This document shows positions 1 to 6,167 of a stretch of DNA of 10,912 bases, in pieces (the stretch's first letter is position 1; the number at the start of each line of letters is the position of its first letter). The position numbers and the translations under genes were made by a program. The stretch is taken from NCBI GenBank assembly GCA_038232935.1, contig JBBSMX010000139.1:1-10912 (forward strand). Reading direction: 5' to 3'. Below the pieces are notes generated by a model that did not search any database, was not told the origin of the DNA, and was given only the letters and a program-made list of their open reading frames with translations. This DNA comes from JBBSMX01 sp038232935. GTDB taxonomy: Bacteria > Bacteroidota > Rhodothermia > Rhodothermales > JANQRZ01.

Positions 1-225
1 CGTGCCCTACGCCGCCGCCGGATCAAAGCGCGGATCGCACGGCGGAGCGTCGAGTCGAGCGAGCGCCTGGGGCGGCACCGGTGGGTGGTCGAACGGACGC
101 TGTCGTGGCTGAGTGCCTTCCGGCGGTTGCGCGTGCGCTACAAGCGGCGGCTCGACATCCACGAGGCGTTCGTTCGGCTCGGGTGCGTGCTCATCACGTG
201 GGGCGTCGTCCAGAGGTTTTGTTAG
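1..225 (+). CDS. IS5-family transposase, C-terminal fragment (5' part outside window)
   Basis: The open frame runs from the window edge to a TAG at 223-225 (74 residues). It ends in the characteristic IS5-type (DDE) C-terminus: HRWVVERTLSWL, then FRRLRVRYKRR, then IHEAFVRLGCVLITW. The E of RWVVERT (residue 31 of the fragment) is the expected third acidic residue of the DDE triad, in the R-(3)-E spacing of this family. Only the tail is visible, so the element's completeness, its left inverted repeat and any programmed frameshift (common in this group) cannot be judged. The right IS end should lie just after the stop codon. It points toward the 3' end of the convergent esterase gene and does not interrupt it. 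Confidence 0.85.
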   Translation, partial: RALRRRRIKARIARRSVESSERLGRHRWVVERTLSWLSAFRRLRVRYKRRLDIHEAFVRLGCVLITWGVVQRFC

Positions 226-315
226 AGCGTCTTAGCCGCCTCATGTCAAAAATATAAAATTTGGCTCTAAACGCAACCTCCCTCCCCGTACCCATCGAGC
301 GCTCTGATCTCTGGA
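226..315. other. Short AT-rich junction between IS end and esterase 3' end
   Basis: This 90-bp gap lies between the convergent transposase and esterase stops. Positions 243-270 are strikingly AT-rich (a run of A/T around AAAAATATAAAATTT) in an otherwise very GC-rich window. It probably contains the right terminal inverted repeat of the IS, but the left end is not available to compare. I see no convincing stem plus T-tract terminator for either gene. Confidence 0.4.
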
Positions 316-2841
316 CTATTCGTTGATCCGGACGACGGAACGCTGAAGGCTCTGGCTCGGCCCGCCGCCGAGTGGGCGTGTCGTCATCCGGAGGAAGTGG
401 ACGCCGCTAGCGAGGTAGGCACCGTTCGCCTCGTCGCCGAGCCAGTCCACGTGGTGATCGCCCGCCTCCACGACCCGGTCCACGAGCACGGCGACCCGGC
501 GTCCGAGCACGTCGAACACTTCGAGCGTCACGTCGGACGCGGACTGCAGGCGGTACGACACCGTCAGCCGATCCGTGAACGGGTTCGGATAGCTCGACAG
601 CAGCGCAGGGCTCTCGTCCGGTACGCCCTCCGTATCGACGCTGGGGTCGGCGACGAACTCGAACACGTCCTCCGAACTCAGCGAGCGGAGGGGGACGAAC
701 AGGAACGTGTCGCCCGGCTCCGGCAGCACGGTCTGGGCCGTCGCCTCGAACTCCAGCTTCCACGCCGGTTCGAGCTCGCCGTCCGGGTCCGGTTCGAGGA
801 TGTACAGAATGTCGCCGTCGTCGAGGTGGCCGTCGTGATTATCGTCGTCGAAGACCACGTCGCGCTCCAGCCCGTCGTCGCGACCGGTCACGGTGAAGTA
901 CAGCTCTTCGGCGGGGATGGCGTACCGCGCGATCGACGTGTCGGCTACGGCGTCGGTGACGGTCAGCTCGTAGTCGGTCTCCGTCGCGAGCAGCCGGACG
1001 GTCAGGACCGCGATCCGCACGGTGCCGCCGGAGATGATGACGCCGAGGTCGGTGTCGCCGACGATCCACCCGGTCTCGTCGAGATTCGGCATCCCCTCGC
1101 GCGGGTCTTCCACGACGAGCGTCAGGCCGTCGAAGAGGGGGCTTTCGCGCACGCCGTCGGAGAAGGGCACGTCGGTCAGCACCTGCGTCGACAGGTCGAG
1201 ATCGGTGACGGAGTATGTCTTCGCCTCCGGGTCCGCGTCGTCGATGGTGATCCGGTAGCGGTGGCCGGTCACGCTCGCCGGATCGACGAAGCGCACCGTC
1301 ACCGTGCCGTTCCCCTCGCCCTCGACCTGCTCCACGGGTGCATCGGCGGCGCGCGGCGTCTCTTTGGCGAACGCGACCGTCGTCACCGACGTGCTGTTGA
1401 CGCCGTCGGAGACTTGGACGCGGAGGCGGGCGTCGAGCGAGTTGGGGAGGCCGACGAGGTCGAGGCTCAGCGTCTGCGGCTCCTGGCTCGACGGAAGCTC
1501 GGTGGTTGCGACCTGCGCGAACGTGGCCCCGCCGTCCACGCTGTAATAGATCGTCGTCGCGAGGGCAGTGCCCTCCGGGTCGGCCGCGAGCACGCTCAGC
1601 GTCAGCGTCTCCTCGGTGACCTCCGGGGCGAAGCGCAGCGGCTCGTCGTCCACGACGAGATAGGGCGCGGCGTCGCCGGCGTTGTCGAAGACGAAGGGCG
1701 CGCTCGTGACGCGGCCGTAGATGAACGCCCGCTCGTTGCGGACGAAGAGGCGCACCCGAGCGAACGGCGTGTCGGGATAGGCCGCCGTGTCGAACGAGAA
1801 GCCGCCGTCGCCGAGCGTCGCCTCGCCGATCTGTTGCCAGTCGTCGCCGTTGTTCAGGCTGAGCCAGACCTCGACCGCGTCGGCCGCCGGTTGCGACGCG
1901 TCCCACGTGACCTCGCGGATGCCGGACCACACGGTGCCCGGCGACGGCTCGGTGACGGCGATGGCGTCGGGGTCGAGGCGGAACTTAGAGAACACCCAGT
2001 CGGGAAGGAGCGGGTGGTCGTACCACGGGCTCCACGGGCCGTGCCCGACGTTTTGTACGCTCGTCAGGATCAGGTCGGCGTGCTCGTCGATGGCCTCGGC
2101 GAGCGAGTCGAGCGAGATCGGGCCGGGGCAGTCGTAGTTGGTCGCGAGCGGCGGGGAGCGGCGGCAGTCCGTGTAGATGACCTGCCGCCCGAGATCCTCC
2201 ATCGCCTGCACGATCCGGCGCGACCCCGAGGCCGCCACCACGCCGTCCGACTCGCCGTGGAACGCCCAGATCGGCATGTCCAGAATATCGTCGGCCTGCT
2301 GCGGGTAGCCGCAACCGCTCATCGGGACCGCCGCCGCGAACCGGTGCGGCAGCCGGGCGATGAGGTCCCACGTCCCGTGCCCGCCCATCGAAAGCCCCGT
2401 GATGTAGACGCGGTCCGGGTCGATGCTGAACTCGACGGCGAGCGCGTCGAGGATGGCGAGCGTCGTGAGTTCGACCTCCGTGAACGAGGACTGGTCGACG
2501 GGCTGCTCGGACGACCACCGCAGGCCCGGCGGCACCTGCGGGGCGACGACGAAGGCGGGGTTCTCGGCCTGGTTCACCGGGTCCGCCCACGAAGTCGCAA
2601 GGCGGTGGGGTCGGATGTGGCTCTCGTTGTCGGTGCCGCGCTCGCCCGCGCCGTGGAGGGCGAGGACGAGCGGGTAGGCCACCGCCGGGTCGTAGTCGGC
2701 CGGGACGAAGAGGCGGTACTGCAGCGTGAAGCCCTCGAACGTCAGCGCCCGCTCCTCGAACTGATCGACGATGGGCTGCTGCGCCGACACTGTCCTAGCG
2801 GCGAGGCAGATCAGGATAAGAGCAGTAGCCAGCGTCTTCAC
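316..2841 (-). CDS. Secreted alpha/beta-hydrolase (COG4099-like esterase) with T9SS C-terminal sorting domain
   Basis: An 841-residue exported serine hydrolase. Residues 1-20 form a signal peptide (MKTLATALIL..., cleavage near VSA-QQ). The catalytic domain, about 30-290, resembles the predicted peptidase/esterase family COG4099 and feruloyl-esterase-like proteins. It has LHGAGERGTDN at 62-72, the nucleophile elbow GLSMGG (Ser151), an acid in HGESD (Asp199) and a His in NVGHGPW (His267). About 295-650 holds beta-rich Ig/FnIII-like modules, including LSLNNGDDW and YYSVDGGATF, followed near 664-677 by an Asp-rich FDDDNHDGHLDDGD loop that could bind calcium. The last ~92 residues (SYPNPFTDRL... 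FDVLGRRV ... LASGVHFLRM) are a Por-secretion (type IX) sorting tail, so the product is likely released or surface-attached through the outer membrane. The start is GTG at 2841, fixed by the signal peptide and by GAGGG five bases upstream. It lies 67 bp after the kinase stop and may be co-transcribed. The substrate (ester of a polysaccharide, polyester or peptide) cannot be told. Confidence 0.85.
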   Translation of the reverse strand: MKTLATALILICLAARTVSAQQPIVDQFEERALTFEGFTLQYRLFVPADYDPAVAYPLVLALHGAGERGTDNESHIRPHRLATSWADPVNQAENPAFVVAPQVPPGLRWSSEQPVDQSSFTEVELTTLAILDALAVEFSIDPDRVYITGLSMGGHGTWDLIARLPHRFAAAVPMSGCGYPQQADDILDMPIWAFHGESDGVVAASGSRRIVQAMEDLGRQVIYTDCRRSPPLATNYDCPGPISLDSLAEAIDEHADLILTSVQNVGHGPWSPWYDHPLLPDWVFSKFRLDPDAIAVTEPSPGTVWSGIREVTWDASQPAADAVEVWLSLNNGDDWQQIGEATLGDGGFSFDTAAYPDTPFARVRLFVRNERAFIYGRVTSAPFVFDNAGDAAPYLVVDDEPLRFAPEVTEETLTLSVLAADPEGTALATTIYYSVDGGATFAQVATTELPSSQEPQTLSLDLVGLPNSLDARLRVQVSDGVNSTSVTTVAFAKETPRAADAPVEQVEGEGNGTVTVRFVDPASVTGHRYRITIDDADPEAKTYSVTDLDLSTQVLTDVPFSDGVRESPLFDGLTLVVEDPREGMPNLDETGWIVGDTDLGVIISGGTVRIAVLTVRLLATETDYELTVTDAVADTSIARYAIPAEELYFTVTGRDDGLERDVVFDDDNHDGHLDDGDILYILEPDPDGELEPAWKLEFEATAQTVLPEPGDTFLFVPLRSLSSEDVFEFVADPSVDTEGVPDESPALLSSYPNPFTDRLTVSYRLQSASDVTLEVFDVLGRRVAVLVDRVVEAGDHHVDWLGDEANGAYLASGVHFLRMTTRPLGGGPSQSLQRSVVRINE

Positions 2842-2846
2842 GGGAG

Positions 2847-2851
2847 CCCTC
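2847..2851 (-). promoter_or_regulatory. Shine-Dalgarno-like GAGGG for the esterase GTG start
   Basis: On the minus strand GAGGG lies five bases before the GTG start at 2841. It is the only clear SD-like site in front of a gene in this window. It supports the GTG start, which gives a complete signal peptide. Confidence 0.5.
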
Positions 2852-2908
2852 GCGGTTCAGGTGCAAAGAATGAGTGCAATCAAGATAGGGCCGCTCGCTG
2901 CTGGACTC

Positions 2909-4255
2909 TCAAAACCGCAGCGCGAAGACGGTCTCGACGCCGGGCTCGGAGCGGACCGTCAGTGTGCCGCCGTGGAGCCTCAGGATCTGCCGGCTCAGGC
3001 TGAGCCCGATCCCACTGCCCGTCCGCTTCGTCGTGAAGAACGGGACGAAGATGCGCTCGCGGACCTCGGGCAGAATCCCCGGCCCGTTGTCGTGCACCTC
3101 CAGCACCGGCCGCCCCGCCTCGCCGATGCGCGCGCGGAGGGTGATGCGGGCGTCGTCCCGCTCCTCCAGCGCCTGCATCGCGTTGAGCAGCAGGTTGATG
3201 AGTACCTGCTCGATCAGCTCTTCATCGGCGGCCAGCTCCAGCGTCGGCGGGACGATCTCGACGGTGAGCGCCACGCCCTGCTCGGCGAGCGACGTGCGGA
3301 GGAGCGTCTGCACGTTCGAGAACAGCGCGCGCACGGGGAAGAGCACGAACGCCGGCTTGGGGATTTTGGTGAGACTGCGGTACGACTCGACGAAGTGGAT
3401 GAGGCCCTGGCTGCGGCGCTCGATGGTCTGCAGCGCCTCGCGGGCGTCGGTGAGCGGCGCTTCCCCGCCGTGCTCGCTGTGTAGTAGCAGGTTCGCCGTC
3501 GCCGCGAGCGAAGCAATGGGGGCGACGGAGTTGACGATCTCGTGTGTGAGCACGCGGGTGAGTTGCTGCCACGCCTCCATCTCGCGCTCCTCCAGCTCGC
3601 TCCGGATGTCTTGCAGCGAAACGAGCGTGTGCGGCTCCCCCGCGAGGCGGAAGTGGGTGGCGTGGACGGCGAGGTCGAACGTCCGGTCGCCGCGCTCGAC
3701 GCGGACGAGGGCGCGCTCGCCGGAGCGGAGCGTCGGGAGCGCCTCGGCGAGGCGTGGGCTGAGGGCTTCGAGGCCGCTGACGTGCCGCAGCCGGGGCAGG
3801 CCGAGCAGCCGCTTCGCCGCCGTGTTCAGCAGCGCCACCTCGCCCCCGTCGCGGAACGCGATGAGCGCGACCCCGACGTGGCGGACGACGGTCTGGAGGT
3901 ACTGCGCCTGCTCCTCGCGTTCGGAGCGGAGCTGCCGGAACGCCTCGGATACCTCGGCGAAGCGGTCGGCGATGGCCTCGAACATCGGCCCGCGCCCCTG
4001 CGCGCTGACGCCGAGCGAGAGGTCGTCGTAGCGGATGGCTTCGAGGAAGCGGAGGAGGTCGCGCGGCGTCCGCTCGGTGTAGCGTACGAGGGCCGCGACC
4101 TGCCACACGGCCAGCAGGGCCATTACCAGTGCCGGCATCACCCACGCCGCCGCGCCCGTCAGGACCAGCCACACCCCGAGCCCCACCGTCGCGAGGATCG
4201 CGAGGAGGCGGAGGACGAGCTGAGTCCGGTAGCGCAGCAGCAGTCGTTTGATCAT
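2909..4255 (-). CDS. NtrY-like membrane sensor histidine kinase
   Basis: A 448-residue sensor kinase, probable partner of the upstream NtrC-family regulator. Two hydrophobic segments at about 12-32 and 35-57 are separated by only a few residues, so there is practically no periplasmic sensor domain. A linker and possible HAMP-like helix (about 60-120) leads to a PAS-like region (about 120-220: VVRHVGVALIAFRDGGEVALLN). The H-box is LTHEIVNSVAPIASL with His238 as phospho-acceptor. Its form (HEI-N-S--PI) is typical of the NtrY/COG5000 group. The HATPase domain shows the N-box NLLLNAMQAL (Asn354/358), G1 DNGPGI (389-394), the F-box FVPFFTTK and G2 GSGIGL (413-418), so catalysis looks intact. The ATG at 4255 follows a non-coding repeat region and gives a normal short basic N-terminus (MIKRLLLRYR). 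The frame stays open much further upstream but reads the intergenic repeat and the antisense of the regulator. No clear SD is seen. Confidence 0.9.
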   Translation of the reverse strand: MIKRLLLRYRTQLVLRLLAILATVGLGVWLVLTGAAAWVMPALVMALLAVWQVAALVRYTERTPRDLLRFLEAIRYDDLSLGVSAQGRGPMFEAIADRFAEVSEAFRQLRSEREEQAQYLQTVVRHVGVALIAFRDGGEVALLNTAAKRLLGLPRLRHVSGLEALSPRLAEALPTLRSGERALVRVERGDRTFDLAVHATHFRLAGEPHTLVSLQDIRSELEEREMEAWQQLTRVLTHEIVNSVAPIASLAATANLLLHSEHGGEAPLTDAREALQTIERRSQGLIHFVESYRSLTKIPKPAFVLFPVRALFSNVQTLLRTSLAEQGVALTVEIVPPTLELAADEELIEQVLINLLLNAMQALEERDDARITLRARIGEAGRPVLEVHDNGPGILPEVRERIFVPFFTTKRTGSGIGLSLSRQILRLHGGTLTVRSEPGVETVFALRF

Positions 4256-4291
4256 AGTGCCGGAAGTTGAAATCAGGAATCGACGTTTTCC

Positions 4292-4430
4292 CAACGCTGT
4301 CATTGCGAGGAGGCCGCAGGCCGACGCGGCAATCTCCTCGCACCAGCACACTGACCCGACAGCGACTGGTACAGCCTTCTGGAGTTTGCCGCGTCGCTCA
4401 CTGTGTTCGCTCCTCGCAATGACAGCGTTG
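4292..4430. repeat. Pair of REP-like repeats in inverted orientation between regulator and kinase
   Basis: Two copies of a ~50-bp unit face each other. The outer arms 4292-4312 and 4410-4430 are a perfect 21-bp inverted repeat with core GTCATTGCGAGGAG. A second matching block, CGACGCGGCA at 4322-4331, pairs with TGCCGCGTCG at 4387-4396. Copy 1 can also fold on itself (TGCGAGGAG 4304-4312 with CTCCTCGCA 4334-4342). The centre of each unit differs between copies. From memory, repeats with the core TTGCGAGGAG...GCGACGCGGCAATCTC are scattered in the intergenic DNA of many unrelated bacteria. The transcript of the regulator gene would carry a large hairpin here before the kinase, which might stabilise the upstream message or lower kinase expression. 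No REP-associated transposase is in view. Confidence 0.85.
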
Positions 4431-4437
4431 TGGAGGT

Positions 4438-5829
4438 TCACAGCCCGTATTTCTCGATGCGGCGGTAGAGCGATTTCCGTGTCAGGCCGAGCGCCTCGGC
4501 CGCGTGGCTGATGTTGCCGCCGTGCTTCGAGAGCGCCTTCCGGATCACCTCGCGCTCCACCCGTTCGAGGTCGAACGTCTCCAGCTCCAGCATGGCCTCG
4601 CCGCGCTCGGCGTCGAGCCCGTCGTCGGAGGGCGCGGAGAACAGGAGGTCGGCTGGCTGGAGCATGGAGCCGTCCGAGAGGATCACGGCGCGCTCGACGG
4701 TGTGCTGGAGCTCGCGGACGTTGCCGGGCCACGTGTACCCCTCCATCTTCTCCAGCGCCGCTTCGGAGAGCCCCGTGACGGTCTTGTCGTACTTCCGGGC
4801 ATACGTCCCGACGAAGTGCGCCGCGAGGAGGCGGAGGTCGCCGGCGCGCTCGCGGAGCGCGGGGAGGCGGATCTCGACGGTGTTGATGCGGTAGAGCAAA
4901 TCCTGCCGGAACGAATTTTCCTTCACCATCTCGTAGATCGGCCGGTTCGTCGCCGAGACGAGGCGAATGTCCACGGGGCGTGCGTTCGTCGAGCCGACGC
5001 GGCGGACCTCGCGGTTCTGGAGCACGGTGAGGAGCTTCTGCTGCTGGACCGGCGGGATGTTGCCGATCTCGTCGAGGAAAAGCGTCCCGCCGCTCGCCAC
5101 CTCGAAGCGGCCGGCACGGTCCTCGTCGGCCCCGGTGAATGCGCCTTTGACGTAGCCGAAGAGCTCGCTCTCGAACAGGCTCTCGGTGAGTGCGCCGAGG
5201 TCCACGCCGACGAACACGTCGTCGGTCCGCGCGCTGAAGCGGTGGAGGGCGCGGGCGACGAGCTCTTTGCCCGTCCCGTTCTCGCCGAGGACGAGCACGT
5301 TCGCGTCCGTCGGCGCGACCTTCCGGATCGTCTCGAAGACGCGCTGCATGGCCGGGCTCTGGCCGATGATCTCGCCGAGCTTGCCGTCGAGGTCGTCGCC
5401 GAGGGCATCGCGCTGGGCGCGGAGACGGTCGGCCTCGTCGCGCGTCCGCCGCAGCCGCATCGCGGCGGAGATCGTGGCGACGAGCTTCTCGTTCTGCCAC
5501 GGCTTCGTGACGAAGTCGACGGCGCCCCGCTTCATCGCGCGCACGGCGAGGTCCACGTCGCCGTAGGCCGTGATCATTACGACAGCGGCGGCGGGGTCGA
5601 AGGTGAGGATGCGGTCGAGCCAGTGGAGGCCCTCTTTGCCGGAGGAGGCGTCGCGCTGGAAGTTCATGTCCAGCAGGATGGCGTCGAAGGGCGTCTCGCG
5701 CAGGAGGGCAGGCAGGGCGTCCGGTGAGGTCGCCGTCGTCACTTCGAAGCCGCGCCCGCCGAGGAGCAGGCGGACGGCGGTGAGGATGTCTTCGTTGTCG
5801 TCGATGGCGAGGACGCGGCCGAGGGGCAT
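4438..5829 (-). CDS. Sigma54-dependent NtrC-family response regulator
   Basis: A 463-residue activator with three domains. The receiver domain (1-120) has acidic residues D10/D11 in LAIDDNED, phospho-acceptor Asp54 in ILLDMNF, Thr87 in MITAYGD and Lys109 in FVTKPW. The AAA+ domain (about 153-385) has Walker A GENGTGKE (182-189), the intact sigma54-contact loop GAFTGA (229-234), Walker B GGTLFLDEIG (247-256), an arginine-finger region FRQDLLYRIN, and WPGNVREL. A Fis-type HTH lies at about 438-460 (NISHAAEALGLTRKSLYRRI). All key residues of an active enhancer-binding protein are present, so it should drive RNA polymerase-sigma54 promoters after phosphorylation, most likely by the kinase encoded next. 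The ATG at 5829 (MPLGRVLAID) begins right before the first beta strand. The upstream in-frame ATG at 5880 would add residues encoded by a 7-bp tandem repeat and is rejected. It is divergent from the export operon, with probable operators between. Confidence 0.93.
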   Translation of the reverse strand: MPLGRVLAIDDNEDILTAVRLLLGGRGFEVTTATSPDALPALLRETPFDAILLDMNFQRDASSGKEGLHWLDRILTFDPAAAVVMITAYGDVDLAVRAMKRGAVDFVTKPWQNEKLVATISAAMRLRRTRDEADRLRAQRDALGDDLDGKLGEIIGQSPAMQRVFETIRKVAPTDANVLVLGENGTGKELVARALHRFSARTDDVFVGVDLGALTESLFESELFGYVKGAFTGADEDRAGRFEVASGGTLFLDEIGNIPPVQQQKLLTVLQNREVRRVGSTNARPVDIRLVSATNRPIYEMVKENSFRQDLLYRINTVEIRLPALRERAGDLRLLAAHFVGTYARKYDKTVTGLSEAALEKMEGYTWPGNVRELQHTVERAVILSDGSMLQPADLLFSAPSDDGLDAERGEAMLELETFDLERVEREVIRKALSKHGGNISHAAEALGLTRKSLYRRIEKYGL

Positions 5830-5833
5830 GGGT

Positions 5834-5858
5834 CGGTGGACGGTGGACGGTGGACGGT
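5834..5858. repeat. 7-bp tandem repeat (CGGTGGA x 3.5) before the regulator start
   Basis: Three exact CGGTGGA units at 5834-5854 are followed by CGGT, ending five bases from the ATG of the response regulator at 5829. On that gene's strand it reads as repeated TCCACCG in the place where a ribosome-binding site would be. The copy number could change by slippage, but that is inference. Confidence 0.85.
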
Positions 5859-5899
5859 TTCCCACAGGCCCCCCCCGCATCGGCGAGCGGGATAGGCTA

Positions 5900-5925
5900 C
5901 GGGGCAGACCTCCGTGTCTGCCCCG
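5900..5925. repeat. GGGGCAGAC hairpin repeat
   Basis: CGGGGCAGAC (5900-5909) pairs perfectly with GTCTGCCCCG (5916-5925) around the loop CTCCGT. It resembles the GTAGGGGC...GCCCCTAC hairpins found in the export operon gaps and is probably a related dispersed intergenic palindrome. There is no T-tract, so it is not an obvious terminator. Confidence 0.7.
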
Positions 5926-5953
5926 GTCGGCGGGGATGGCACCACGCTCTGGC

Positions 5954-5968
5954 GCGAACGCCGTGCCT
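5954..5968 (-). promoter_or_regulatory. Candidate sigma54 promoter for the regulator/kinase genes
   Basis: On the minus strand, AGGCAC-GGCGT-TCGC keeps the essential GG (-24) and GC (-12) at the correct 10-bp interval. It differs from TGGCAC-N5-TTGC at two positions. Predicted transcription start is about 5942, giving a ~113-nt leader to the regulator ATG. Support comes from its position: its -12 base is exactly as far from the centre of the operator pair as that of the divergent promoter. On sequence alone it is weak. Confidence 0.42.
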
Positions 5969-6020
5969 CCATGTCGGGCACGTCACCACGAGGTTCCGGC
6001 AGGGTTCGCGGCGAACACGC

Positions 6021-6057
6021 TGTGCGCTGGCGCTCACTGGCTGTGCGCCAGCGCACA
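6021..6057. promoter_or_regulatory. Paired dyad operator, likely enhancer site for the NtrC-family regulator
   Basis: Two 16-bp dyads lie in tandem. Site 1 (6021-6036) is TGTGCGC-TG-GCGCTCA, with one arm mismatch, and site 2 (6042-6057) is TGTGCGC-CA-GCGCACA, with perfect arms. They start 21 bp apart, two helical turns, so dimers would sit on the same face. The pair as a whole also forms a perfect 13-bp inverted repeat (6021-6033 with 6045-6057). Centres fall at about -107 and -86 of the predicted rightward start, a usual distance for sigma54 activator sites. Binding by the neighbouring regulator is inferred. A plain hairpin repeat is the alternative. Confidence 0.6.
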
Positions 6058-6109
6058 CTTCAGTGGGTAAAATAGCGCCGTCGCATCGGCTTTCCGCGTT
6101 CCGACCGGC

Positions 6110-6124
6110 TGGCACACCCGTTGC
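6110..6124 (+). promoter_or_regulatory. Sigma54 (-24/-12) promoter for the export operon
   Basis: TGGCAC (6110-6115), a 5-bp spacer ACCCG and TTGC (6121-6124) match the sigma54 consensus at every conserved base with exact spacing. Predicted transcription starts near 6136, giving a ~32-nt leader to the ATG at 6168. A gene for a GAFTGA-bearing sigma54 activator lies immediately divergent, and a paired dyad lies about 97 bp upstream. Confidence 0.8.
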
Positions 6125-6167
6125 GCTTCCCTACCCCGACCCCGCTGCACCCTCCTTCCCGGATTCC

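Larger units (their letters stand above)
5830..6167. promoter_or_regulatory. Divergent control region between two-component genes and export operon
   Basis: These 338 bp separate two divergent transcription units and contain no credible gene. From left to right they hold a 7-bp tandem repeat next to the regulator start, a GGGGCAGAC hairpin (5900-5925), a weak leftward sigma54 promoter candidate (5954-5968), a paired dyad operator (6021-6057), a small A/T patch (GTAAAATAG, 6066-6074) and a perfect rightward sigma54 promoter (6110-6124). The midpoint between the two promoters' -12 bases (5954 and 6124) is 6039, which is also the centre of the operator pair. Confidence 0.7.

Noticed and set aside
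226..315. Intrinsic terminator or IS inverted repeat in the AT-rich junction
   Set aside because: Only a 6-bp inverted match (AGAGCG 224-229 with CGCTCT 300-305) was found; too short, and the left IS end is not available.
2861..2879. Possible sigma54 promoter before the esterase (two TTGCAC copies on the minus strand)
   Set aside because: TTGCAC-N7-TTGCAC has the wrong spacing for -24/-12 (two bases too long) and lacks the GG; only a short direct repeat with 13-bp period.
397..3003. 868-codon open frame on the plus strand across the esterase
   Set aside because: Arg/Val/His-rich antisense shadow caused by high GC; the minus-strand gene has a signal peptide, catalytic motifs and a sorting tail, and this frame has no recognisable domain.
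4256..5500. Upstream extension of the kinase frame to 5500
   Set aside because: It would translate the REP-like intergenic repeats and the wrong frame of the regulator; the kinase domains and TM start fit ATG 4255.
5830..5880. Upstream start of the regulator at 5880
   Set aside because: Adds 17 residues encoded by a 7-bp tandem repeat before a normal receiver-domain N-terminus.
5937..5951. Second TGGCAC on the plus strand in the control region
   Set aside because: No GC at the required -12 spacing (TCTG instead of TTGC).
6021..6057. Reading the operator hairpin as a transcription terminator
   Set aside because: Strong stem but no T-tract on either strand, and it lies upstream of both divergent genes where no transcript needs to end.
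5850..6167. Upstream extension of the adaptor frame to 5850
   Set aside because: It covers the operator pair, hairpin and sigma54 promoter; its translation is repeat-derived.
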